Assembly (NCBI RefSeq): GCF_009495745.1
Contig: NZ_WIDQ01000014.1
Location: 48,949 to 112,948, forward strand
Length of the DNA stretch: 64,000 bases
From: Niveispirillum sp. SYP-B3756
GTDB taxonomy: Bacteria; Pseudomonadota; Alphaproteobacteria; Azospirillales; Azospirillaceae
Direction: 5' to 3'
The notes below the pieces were generated by a model. The model saw only the letters and a list, made by a program, of their open reading frames with translations. It did not search any database and was not told the DNA's origin. Made by a program: the position numbers and the translations under genes. This document shows positions 43,593 to 50,606 of the stretch, one piece after another (the stretch's first letter is position 1; each line of letters starts with the position of its first letter).

Positions 43593-44564
43593 ATGGCTGC
43601 TCTTCTCGCCCGTTATGCCGAATGCATCTTCTGGCTCGCCCGCTATATGGAGCGGGCCGAGAACCTAGCTCGCATTCTGGATGTGAATGAAACCTTTGCC
43701 CGTGACAGCTATGGCGCCACCAACTGGGTGACGATCGTGCGGCTGAACGCGGATGAAAAGCGCTTCTTTGAGCTGTACCCCACGGCCAGCGCCAAGAATG
43801 TGCTGAATTTCTACATCCTGGACCAGCAGAACCCCACCTCCATCATCGCCGCCGTCAGTTCGGCGCGGGAGAATGCGCGTCAGCTCCGCCCGCTTATCAG
43901 CACGGAAATGTGGGCCCAGATCAACGTGTTCTACAATAAGCTGCTGGCCTGGGGACCGAACGACATCGCGCCCCAGAATATCCAGCGGCAATGCGCCTTC
44001 ATCAAGGAAGCCTGCCAGACCCATACGGGGATTACAGAGGGCACCTTCTTCCGCGATCAGGGCTGGTATTTCTATAATCTGGGCCGCAACCTGGAACGGG
44101 CGGACCAGACCACCCGCGTGCTGGACATCAAGTACCACACATTACTGCCCAGCCCGCGCGATGTCGGCACACCTGTTGATATCAGCCAGTGGAACAGCTT
44201 GCTGCGGTCGGCTGCCGGGTATCATGCTTTCCGGCGTGTCTATCCGCGCGGTCTCACCCCGGCGGCGGTGGCGGGCTTCCTGCTGTTCAACGATAATTTC
44301 CCGCGTTCCGTCATGGTCTGTATGCGGGAAGTGGATAGTTTGCTGAACCGCTTGAATTCCAAATACCGGCTGCGTCGTGGTACGCTGCCGCTGGAACGTT
44401 CCGATGAGCTGTTGGGCAGCTTGGCCAGCCAGACCATTGAAGCGGTGATTGCCGGCGGTCTGCATGAATATCTGGATAGGTTGCAGCTCAGCTTCTCCAG
44501 CCTGACCAGCGATATCGCCCAGGCATTCTTCCACGCGGATCAACCTGCCACCATGACGGCCTGA
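43593..44564 (+). CDS. Alpha-E domain protein
   Basis: All-helical alpha-E (DUF403) protein, partner of the upstream ATP-grasp protein. 323 residues. The opening MAALLARYAECIFWLARYMERAENLARILDV is the family hallmark. Paired ER motifs recur (YMERAENLARIL; NLERADQTTRVLDI). No enzymatic motif is known. GGGGGATCGGGAA precedes the ATG at 43593, 13 bases after the ATP-grasp stop. The transglutaminase-like and proteasome-type hydrolase genes often found with this pair are absent from the immediate neighbourhood. Confidence 0.92.
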   Translation: MAALLARYAECIFWLARYMERAENLARILDVNETFARDSYGATNWVTIVRLNADEKRFFELYPTASAKNVLNFYILDQQNPTSIIAAVSSARENARQLRPLISTEMWAQINVFYNKLLAWGPNDIAPQNIQRQCAFIKEACQTHTGITEGTFFRDQGWYFYNLGRNLERADQTTRVLDIKYHTLLPSPRDVGTPVDISQWNSLLRSAAGYHAFRRVYPRGLTPAAVAGFLLFNDNFPRSVMVCMREVDSLLNRLNSKYRLRRGTLPLERSDELLGSLASQTIEAVIAGGLHEYLDRLQLSFSSLTSDIAQAFFHADQPATMTA

Positions 44565-44581
44565 CCGGATAATCCCCAGCA

Positions 44582-45370
44582 ATGAGCGTCATCCCGCCCC
44601 TGCATCGGCCCCTGCAACAGTTCTTTCGGTCCGGGCCGATGCCATGTCCCTATCTGACGGGGCGGGTTGAACGCAAACTCTTCACCCGGCTGGTCGGCAC
44701 GGATAATGGCGAGATCAATTCGCAATTGTCCCGTGTCGGCTTCCGGCGCAGCCATGACATTCTTTATCGGCCCGTCTGTCCGGGCTGTTCGGCCTGTGTG
44801 CCGGTGCGGGTGCCGGTGGCGGCCTTTCAGCCCGGCCGCACCATGCGGCGTATCCAGCGCGTCAATCAGGATCTGTCCTTCCGGCTTATCCCGGCGGAAG
44901 CGACGATGGAACAGTTCCGCCTGTTCGCCGCCTATCAGGATGCGCGCCATAATGACAGCGACATGAACCGCATGACCCCTGGCGATTATGCCGCCATGGT
45001 GGATGAGGGGCAGGCGGATACGATGCTGCTGGAAGCACGGGATGAGGCCGGCCGCCTGCGCGGGGCTATGCTGGTGGATCGGCTGGATGACGGCTATTCC
45101 GCTGTCTACAGCTTCTATGATCCCGATCAGCCGCGCCGCTCGCTGGGCACCCAGCTTGTGCTGGCACTGATTGAACAATCCAGCTTGCAGGGCCGGCCCT
45201 ATATCTACCTGGGCTATTGGATTGAGGGCAGCCGGAAGATGGAATATAAGGCCAAGTTCCAGCCGCTGGAGGCGCTGGGCCGCGACGGCTGGGCCCCGCT
45301 GGTGCTGGCGCCGGCGATTGGGGGGCACGAAAGCGTGACCATCGGTCATGATTTCGTGCCGCTGGTATAA
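44582..45370 (+). CDS. bpt: Aspartate/glutamate leucyltransferase (N-end rule)
   Basis: Bpt-type aminoacyl-tRNA-protein transferase that adds leucine to N-terminal Asp or Glu, marking proteins for ClpS-ClpAP. 262 residues. Features: CPYLTGRVERKLFTRL, the Cys motif YRPVCPGCSACVPVRVPVAAF, FRLFAAYQDARHNDSDM and the C-terminal acyltransferase segment YIYLGYWIEGSRKMEYKAKFQPLE. ATG at 44582, 17 bases after the alpha-E stop, so it is likely co-transcribed with the ATP-grasp/alpha-E pair. Confidence 0.94.
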   Translation: MSVIPPLHRPLQQFFRSGPMPCPYLTGRVERKLFTRLVGTDNGEINSQLSRVGFRRSHDILYRPVCPGCSACVPVRVPVAAFQPGRTMRRIQRVNQDLSFRLIPAEATMEQFRLFAAYQDARHNDSDMNRMTPGDYAAMVDEGQADTMLLEARDEAGRLRGAMLVDRLDDGYSAVYSFYDPDQPRRSLGTQLVLALIEQSSLQGRPYIYLGYWIEGSRKMEYKAKFQPLEALGRDGWAPLVLAPAIGGHESVTIGHDFVPLV

Positions 45371-45375
45371 TGCCA

Positions 45376-45410
45376 GCCCGCCTAAAGGTTGACCTTTAGG
45401 GTGCCGGCTC
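45376..45410. terminator. Hairpin between bpt and the convergent glycosyltransferase
   Basis: Inverted repeat CCTAAAGG-TTGA-CCTTTAGG (45381-45400) with imperfect GC flanks, lying in the 25-base gap between convergent stops. Its core is shared with the hairpin at 20350-20378. Confidence 0.6.
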
Positions 45411-47012
45411 GTTCTCAGGGATCTCTTCCGTCGGTGTCGGGCGCAGGTCCAGCACATAGGCCAAGGTCACGCCCATCCGGCGCACGCGCAGGATTTGCTT
45501 GCCCTCTGGTGCGTTGGGGCAGGTGCCACGGGTGAAGGCGATGTAGAAATCCGCCGGTCCCTTGCCGTCCGGCGGGGCCACCCAGCGCGGCGGCAGGAAA
45601 TAGAGGGCCGATTCCGGCGGGCCACAAACCCGGATACGATAAGGATGGGCCAGCGCCCAGGCACCTTCCCGCGCCACCAGATGGTCGCGCAGCCGGCTGG
45701 CCGCCTCTGACAGTGCGGTGCCGCCGACATCCAGCTCGAATCGGCCTTCCGCCCCCGTCACCCCGCCGGCAAGCGCATTGTACCAGATGGCTTCATAGGG
45801 ATGCAGACGGCCAATATTAACCACTTGCCAGACCAGCCAGAGGCCCATGATACCCACCACCACACGGGTTTCCCGCAGGGGGCGTGCCGCCAGCAGCCCC
45901 GCCAGCCCGTCAAGCCCCAGCCCGGCCAGGGCATAGAGCGGTGGCATCAGGAACAGCAGGTGCCGGATGCCATCATAAAGCACGGCGTGGCTGACGATTA
46001 CGGCAGCCAGCGGCAACAGAACCATGCTGGTCAGCGCCAACCAGTTGGGTGTCAGTGCTGCCCAACCCTGCCGCCGCAGGGTGAGAATGCCGGCGATACA
46101 GGCCCCCAGCAGACCGAGTAGCGCCGGTTCCGGCAGCTTCACCGCGAAGGCGACAGGCACATACCAAAGCGGCAGGGCCGTGGTTTCCACCTGCTGCCCG
46201 GCGAAGGGGAAGTGGAAGCTGAGCGGGAAATGAGAAAAGGCAGCCAAGGCCTCCAGCGGGCGCAGCCATCCCGTCTGCGCCCAGGGCCAGAAGGCCACCA
46301 TCATAACCCAGGAGAGCAGCAGTGAGGCCGCCAGTGGCCCCGCCAGGCGCGCCATCAGCCGGACGGCGCTGGCAGGGCCGTCGCGCAGTGCCTGGCGCAA
46401 CACCATAACCCCAAGCCCGATCAGCAATGGCGCCAGCAGAATCACCCCGCCCACGCGGATGCCCAGGGCACAGCCCAGCGTCACGCCATGCAGCAGCCAG
46501 GGACCGCGTCCCGGTTGCCCCTGCAACAGACGGATTTGCGCCACGGCCACCCAGGCGGCGGCCGTGGCGAAAGGGATATCCTTGGGATTGGGGAAGGACT
46601 GGCCGATCCATTCCGGCGTCAGCAGCAGCAACAGCACGGCCAGCGCCCCCGCGCGCGGCCCCCCCAGATCACGGGCCAGCAGACGGACCCCCGCCAGCCC
46701 CAGCACGCCAACCAGCCCGCCCAGCAGGCGGCGGGTCTCATACCCGTCAAAGGGCAGGACCAGACTGACCGTGGCACAGATCGTGTCGTAAAGCGCGCCA
46801 TAGAGATAAAGGTTCTGAAAGGCGAGGACCGAGCGATCCGCCCCCAGCGACCGATACCAGTTCAGTGCCCGCCAGCCATTTTCCACATGCAGCGGTTCAT
46901 CCCAGCTGATGCCGAACTGTTTGAAGCTGGCGGCCACGAACAGCAGGGCGGCCATCAGCCCCAACTGCGCCAATCCGTCCCAGAAACGGTCCTGTGGGGA
47001 GGGGATCTGCAT
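45396..47012 (-). CDS. GT39/ArnT-like membrane glycosyltransferase
   Basis: Polytopic GT-C glycosyltransferase (PMT/ArnT-like), 538 residues with about ten helices. The first extracytoplasmic loop has the catalytic acidic pair in FGISWDEPLHVENGW. A further family feature is QSFPNPKDIPFATAAAW in the second loop. A soluble C-terminal domain follows from about residue 415 (GPPESALYFLPPRW). It would use a polyprenyl-phosphate sugar made by the adjacent GT2 enzyme to modify an envelope acceptor. ATG at 47010-47012, eight bases after the GT2 stop. Confidence 0.85.
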   Translation of the reverse strand: MQIPSPQDRFWDGLAQLGLMAALLFVAASFKQFGISWDEPLHVENGWRALNWYRSLGADRSVLAFQNLYLYGALYDTICATVSLVLPFDGYETRRLLGGLVGVLGLAGVRLLARDLGGPRAGALAVLLLLLTPEWIGQSFPNPKDIPFATAAAWVAVAQIRLLQGQPGRGPWLLHGVTLGCALGIRVGGVILLAPLLIGLGVMVLRQALRDGPASAVRLMARLAGPLAASLLLSWVMMVAFWPWAQTGWLRPLEALAAFSHFPLSFHFPFAGQQVETTALPLWYVPVAFAVKLPEPALLGLLGACIAGILTLRRQGWAALTPNWLALTSMVLLPLAAVIVSHAVLYDGIRHLLFLMPPLYALAGLGLDGLAGLLAARPLRETRVVVGIMGLWLVWQVVNIGRLHPYEAIWYNALAGGVTGAEGRFELDVGGTALSEAASRLRDHLVAREGAWALAHPYRIRVCGPPESALYFLPPRWVAPPDGKGPADFYIAFTRGTCPNAPEGKQILRVRRMGVTLAYVLDLRPTPTEEIPENEPAP

Positions 47013-47020
47013 AATGGGGG

Positions 47021-48067
47021 TCAGTTGGCACCGCTGCGACGTTCGGTCATGGCGGCAGGGCGTTCCTGACGCTGTTCATCGGGGGAGAAGCCGGCACTGT
47101 CGGACAGCACATAGAGCGGTCGCCGTTTCACCTCGCTGAAGACCCGGCCCAGATAGTCCCCCAGAACACCCAGACAGATCAGCTGTACGCCGCCCAGGAA
47201 CAAGGTCGCTACCATCAAGGAGGCATAGCCCGGCACATCCACGCCATAGAGCAGGGTCATCACCAGGATGAACGCCCCATAGAATACAGCCACGGCCGCG
47301 ACCAGCAGGCCCAGCCAGGACCAGACACGCAAGGGCAGGGTGGAGAAGGAGACGATGCCATCCAGCGCGAAGCGAAACAGCTTCAGTTTGCTGAAGGTGG
47401 ATGTCCCGGCATGGCGGGCGGCGGTTTCAAAGGGCACGGCCACCTGACGGAAGCCAACCCAGCTGTAGAGCCCCTTCATAAAGCGGGTGCGCTCATCCAT
47501 CTGGTTCAGCGTTTCCACCACGATCCGGTCCATCAGGCGGAAATCGCCGGCATCCCGGGGCAGGGGCACTTCCGACATGCTGTCGAGCAGACGGTAGAAG
47601 CAGCGCGTCAACCAGCGTCGCAGTGGCGGATCGGTATCCCGGCTCTGCCGGACGCCATAGACAACCTGCGCACCCGCCTGCCATTGGGCATAGAATTGTT
47701 CGATCAGTTCTGGCGGGTGCTGCAGGTCGCTGTCCATCAGCACCACGGCCCGGCCATGAGCATGGCGTAACCCCGCCGTCATCGCCATTTCCTTGCCGAA
47801 GTTGCGGCTGAAGCGCAGCAGACGGATGCGCGGGTTTATTTGCCGGGCCAGCAGCAGCTGGGACCAGCTGTCGTCACGCGACCCATCATCCACACAGATA
47901 ACTTCGTAAGGCACGCCCAGCTTTTCCAGCGTCGGGATCAACCGCGCGAAAAGAGGCTGCACATTCTCCGCCTCGTTATGCATCGGCAGCACGACAGAAA
48001 GCACCGGTGCTTCCGTCTGTGGCCGCAGCGTAAGGGGCCGGGATGCATCATGCGGGGGCGGGTACAT
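47021..48067 (-). CDS. GT2 polyprenyl-phosphate sugar transferase (GtrB/ArnC-like)
   Basis: Transfers a sugar from a nucleotide donor to a polyprenyl phosphate at the inner membrane. 348 residues. GT-A domain with SVVLPMHNEAENV, VICVDDGSRDDS, VVLMDSDLQHPPE (metal-binding DSD) and the QMDERTRFMKGL acceptor region. Two C-terminal helices follow (WLGLLVAAVAVFYGAFILVMTLLYG; ATLFLGGVQLICLGVLGDYLG). The ATG at 48065-48067 follows AAGGAA by seven bases. It pairs with the downstream GT39 gene as a two-step lipid-linked glycosylation unit. Confidence 0.9.
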   Translation of the reverse strand: MYPPPHDASRPLTLRPQTEAPVLSVVLPMHNEAENVQPLFARLIPTLEKLGVPYEVICVDDGSRDDSWSQLLLARQINPRIRLLRFSRNFGKEMAMTAGLRHAHGRAVVLMDSDLQHPPELIEQFYAQWQAGAQVVYGVRQSRDTDPPLRRWLTRCFYRLLDSMSEVPLPRDAGDFRLMDRIVVETLNQMDERTRFMKGLYSWVGFRQVAVPFETAARHAGTSTFSKLKLFRFALDGIVSFSTLPLRVWSWLGLLVAAVAVFYGAFILVMTLLYGVDVPGYASLMVATLFLGGVQLICLGVLGDYLGRVFSEVKRRPLYVLSDSAGFSPDEQRQERPAAMTERRSGAN

Positions 48068-48606
48068 GCAGCAGTTCCTTAAAAGCCGGATATGCCTTCC
48101 GGTAAGCAGGGTTATTGGCTGTCCGATGCGGGCTTGCAAGGAAAGTTTGGCCGTAACATTGCGCATTACGCCTTTGTAATTTTGCCACTGCCCTGGTTCC
48201 CCTTGCCTGACTTTCACCAGCCTAATGCCATACCGGTGAAGGACCGGTTACCAACCAACCGGACAGGCGGTGCTGGTACGCTGCCGACAAGACATAGGCC
48301 CGGCTATGCTTCTCCCTATTACTAATGGATCATCCTTAAGAAAATCCTAATTTGAGATTATTGGTCACAATCATGACAATAATGGCAGCAATAGTCTGTG
48401 TCAGGTGCAGATTGTATGAGGAGGGGCATCGGCAGGAGATTTATTTGATATTGCGGATGTCTGGTCATATCCCAATCAGTCCCTATGGCTGATCGGTCGA
48501 TACGACGAAGGATTGGCAGTGTCTTACCATTTCATCCCTCGCCACCCTGCCTATTCTCTTTATACTTTGCTGACGTATCCACGAGATATCAAAGGGAGAA
48601 ACAGAG
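48068..48606. other. Long AT-richer intergenic spacer
   Basis: Divergent spacer of 539 bases between the GT2 gene and the ECF sigma factor gene. It is more AT-rich than its surroundings around 48310-48470. I see no ORF of substance, RNA gene or strong hairpin, and no GGAAC-type promoter. It presumably holds promoters for both flanking genes. Confidence 0.5.
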
Positions 48607-49227
48607 ATGTCTCGCCAGATCGAAGCGACACAGGCCAATAACCCGGTTACCCACGGTCTTCTCAGCCCGGCAGATGTTGATGTCGTGCGGCCGGAACGCA
48701 CGGAGGCCGAAAAGGCGACCCTGATCGCGCAGATCGAACAGGAAATTCCCCGCCTGCGGCGCTTTGCCCGTGGCATGGTGCGGGATGCCGCCATGGCAGA
48801 TGACCTTGTCCAGGAATGTCTGGAACGGGCACTGACCCGACTGCATCTTTGGCAGCAGGGGACAAATCTGCGGGCCTGGCTGTTCACCATTCTGCGCAAC
48901 CTGCATATCAACGGGGTGCGCCGTAAACAGACTTTTGTGGATATTGATGGGGAGGCACAGGCGGGCCTGGGCAGCGCCCATGGCTCCCAGGTTTCCCGTC
49001 TGGAATTGCGCGACCTGAAGCGCGCCCTGACAATGCTGCCCAAGGAGCAGCGGGAAGTGGTGCTGCTGATCGGACTGGAAGGCATGTCCTATGCTGATGC
49101 GGCCAATATCGTGAAAGTATCGATCGGGACGGTGAAGTCTCGCCTGTCGCGTGGTCGCCGTGCCCTGCGCTGCCTGATGGAGGGCGGTTTGCCGGACGAT
49201 GGTGACGAGGTGCGCGGCGTGGCCTGA
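48607..49227 (+). CDS. ECF-type RNA polymerase sigma factor
   Basis: Group 4 (ECF) sigma factor of 206 residues. Region 2 is PRLRRFARGMVRDAAMADDLVQECLERALTRLHLW then LRAWLFTILRN. Region 4 is LKRALTMLPKEQREVVLLIGLEGMSYADAANIVKVSIGTVKSRLSRGRRALR. The R-L-W-x-x-G-T-N-x-R-A-W segment resembles EcfG/RpoE-like factors of alphaproteobacteria, but no NepR-PhyR genes are adjacent, so EcfG identity is not claimed. It has an N-terminal extension of about 35 residues. ATG at 48607 follows AAAGGGAG. A strong terminator ends the unit. Confidence 0.92.
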   Translation: MSRQIEATQANNPVTHGLLSPADVDVVRPERTEAEKATLIAQIEQEIPRLRRFARGMVRDAAMADDLVQECLERALTRLHLWQQGTNLRAWLFTILRNLHINGVRRKQTFVDIDGEAQAGLGSAHGSQVSRLELRDLKRALTMLPKEQREVVLLIGLEGMSYADAANIVKVSIGTVKSRLSRGRRALRCLMEGGLPDDGDEVRGVA

Positions 49228-49264
49228 TGTTTCTCCTCCGGTGGGGCGTAGGCCCGCCAGCCTG

Positions 49265-49299
49265 GAGGTGGCCTTTTCCACAAAGGCCACCTCTTTTTT
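49265..49299 (+). terminator. Rho-independent terminator of the sigma factor gene
   Basis: Twelve-base perfect stem (49265-49276 with 49282-49293) followed by TTTTTT. Confidence 0.93.
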
Positions 49300-49316
49300 C
49301 CCGGCATTACCGCCCG

Positions 49317-49362
49317 AAAATGAAACAGGCGCCGGCCAACCAGCCGGCGCCTGTTTCATTTT
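49317..49362. terminator. Strong bidirectional terminator
   Basis: Twenty-base near-perfect stem (49317-49336 with 49343-49362), loop CAACCA, with A- and T-runs on its flanks. It lies downstream of the minus-strand DUF1328 gene and back to back with the sigma-factor terminator. Confidence 0.9.
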
Positions 49363-49383
49363 TGCCCGTAAAAGCGCGTTCGG

Positions 49384-49548
49384 TCAGCGTCGCCGCATGG
49401 CGCCCATGATCAGCGACACAATGAAGATCACCAGGAAGATGAAGAAAAGCACTTGGGCAATACCAGCCGACGCCGACGCGATACCGCCGAAACCCAACAC
49501 ACCTGCGACCAGGGCAACAATAAAGAAAATCAGAGCCCAATACAGCAT
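49384..49548 (-). CDS. DUF1328 (YtjA-like) small membrane protein
   Basis: 54-residue protein with two hydrophobic helices: [27 protein letters not shown], then [17 protein letters not shown], ending in MRRR. This matches the DUF1328/YtjA family, often stress-induced and of unknown function. ATG at 49546-49548 with GGGAGGGAC just upstream. It has its own terminator and an EcfG-type promoter (GGAAC-N17-GTT) 57 bases upstream, so it is probably part of the general stress response. Confidence 0.88.
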   Translation of the reverse strand: MLYWALIFFIVALVAGVLGFGGIASASAGIAQVLFFIFLVIFIVSLIMGAMRRR

Positions 49549-49604
49549 CTGTCCCTCCCGATAGTGTGAAGCGCGGGCGGAGCTGACCGCGCTATCCTAT
49601 GGGC

Positions 49605-49629
49605 AACAGAGCAGATACGATGATGTTCC
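49605..49629 (-). promoter_or_regulatory. EcfG-type (general stress) promoter
   Basis: Minus-strand GGAAC (49625-49629), 17 bases, GTT (49605-49607), matching the alphaproteobacterial EcfG consensus GGAAC-N16/17-cGTT. It is well placed for the DUF1328 gene. Confidence 0.65.
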
Positions 49630-49643
49630 CGAAACCAACCGGG

Positions 49644-49853
49644 TCAGGATTTACGGGGCCGGCCCACGCGTCCCGGCATCTTCTTCGCCGGTACCGGGGT
49701 GGCGGTGACCGGTTGTGTACAACGTGTCAACCCCCGGAAAGCCTGCTGGATAACGCCGGGCAGCGCATCCGCCGGCACCGTATGGGTGCGGGCGTAGGAA
49801 ATGGCGATCTTGGCAGCCAGAGCATAAAGGGCTGGTGAGGAAACGTCACTCAT
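49644..49853 (-). CDS. Short MucR-like protein with AT-hook-like tail
   Basis: 69 residues. The N-terminal part (ALYALAAKIAISYARTHTVPADALPGVIQQAFRGL) matches the oligomerisation region of MucR/Ros regulators (AxxIVxAYVxxNxVxxxxLPxLIxxVHxAL). The Cys2His2 zinc finger that normally follows is absent. Instead the protein ends MPGRVGRPRKS, with a GRPRK core like an AT-hook, which binds AT-rich minor groove. It may be a dominant-negative partner or an independent nucleoid-type regulator. ATG at 49851-49853 is chosen since GGAGAG lies 6 bases upstream; an ATG two codons earlier is too close to it. Confidence 0.65.
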   Translation of the reverse strand: MSDVSSPALYALAAKIAISYARTHTVPADALPGVIQQAFRGLTRCTQPVTATPVPAKKMPGRVGRPRKS

Positions 49854-49978
49854 CACCATCTCTCCACAATAACAGGTTCCCTTAATGTCAACCGCCTGCC
49901 TGGCAATGTCCATCAATCCTGCAAGGGGATATTGCTGAAATTCGACCTATGACATTCGTTGGTACAAAGGCGGAAAGC

Positions 49979-50004
49979 GGAACCACTGCATCCGGAGGCG
50001 TGTT
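49979..50004 (+). promoter_or_regulatory. EcfG-type promoter upstream of the secreted protein gene
   Basis: GGAAC (49979-49983), then 17 bases, then TGTT (50001-50004); 50 bases upstream of the ATG at 50054. It matches GGAAC-N17-cGTT except for T in place of C. Confidence 0.5.
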
Positions 50005-50053
50005 TTCAGGGCTGTAAAGGCGAAGACGCCGGCCATGAAGGAGGATTACCGTC

Positions 50054-50527
50054 ATGAAGACCAGTTACGCCCTGTTGACCGCCGGTCTGCTGCTGGGCAC
50101 CAACCTGGGGGGCACCGCCCTGGCCCAGTCCAGCATGGGGACGGATGGCACCGCCGGGGTGACCAGCCCCAGTACCGGCGTTGGCCCGGAGGTGCCCCCG
50201 ACACCGCTGCCTTCCACCGATTCCATGGCGACTCCTGCTCCGGATACAGCCGCCACCGGCAACCAGATGTCAGCGGACGGCATGTCCGCGCAGCAGGGGC
50301 CGCGCGTGTTGGCGGAGATTGATCCGGACAGTATTTCGGGCAGCGGCCGGCAGAAGAATGCCCAGCTGACAACCCAGTTACTGAACCGGTTCAACACGCT
50401 GGGCTTTGCTGAGGTGAAGGAATTCACCCGCGATTCCGGCGTCTATAAGACCGAGGCCAAGACCAGCGAAGGTCAATGGGTAACGGTGATGATCAATCCG
50501 GAGGAAGGGACGATCACGCAGCAATAA
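50054..50527 (+). CDS. Secreted hypothetical protein, PepSY-like C-terminus
   Basis: 157 residues. Signal peptide (YALLTAGLLLGTNLGGTALAQ), then a long Pro/Ser/Thr/Ala-rich linker to about residue 80. A compact domain follows (LLNRFNTLGFAEVKEFTRDSGVYKTEAKTSEGQWVTVMINPEEGTITQ) whose strand-helix pattern resembles a single PepSY-like unit. Probably periplasmic; function unknown. ATG at 50054 after a good GGAGG. An EcfG-like promoter upstream suggests induction under stress. A terminator follows. Confidence 0.75.
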   Translation: MKTSYALLTAGLLLGTNLGGTALAQSSMGTDGTAGVTSPSTGVGPEVPPTPLPSTDSMATPAPDTAATGNQMSADGMSAQQGPRVLAEIDPDSISGSGRQKNAQLTTQLLNRFNTLGFAEVKEFTRDSGVYKTEAKTSEGQWVTVMINPEEGTITQQ

Positions 50528-50545
50528 GAAAGCGTCACCCCGCAA

Positions 50546-50578
50546 AAAGGCCGCCACCCGCAGGGGAGGCGGCCTTTT
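50546..50578 (+). terminator. Rho-independent terminator
   Basis: Ten-base perfect stem AAAGGCCGCC (50546-50555) with 50568-50577, followed by T. It separates this gene from the convergent acyl-CoA dehydrogenase gene. Confidence 0.8.
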
Positions 50579-50606
50579 CATCAGGGTAGGCGAACAGTCG
50601 GCCCGA

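Noticed and set aside
49877..49900. GGAAC on the minus strand before the MucR-like gene as an EcfG promoter
   Set aside because: The -10 half would fall on the start codon and no GTT is at the right spacing.
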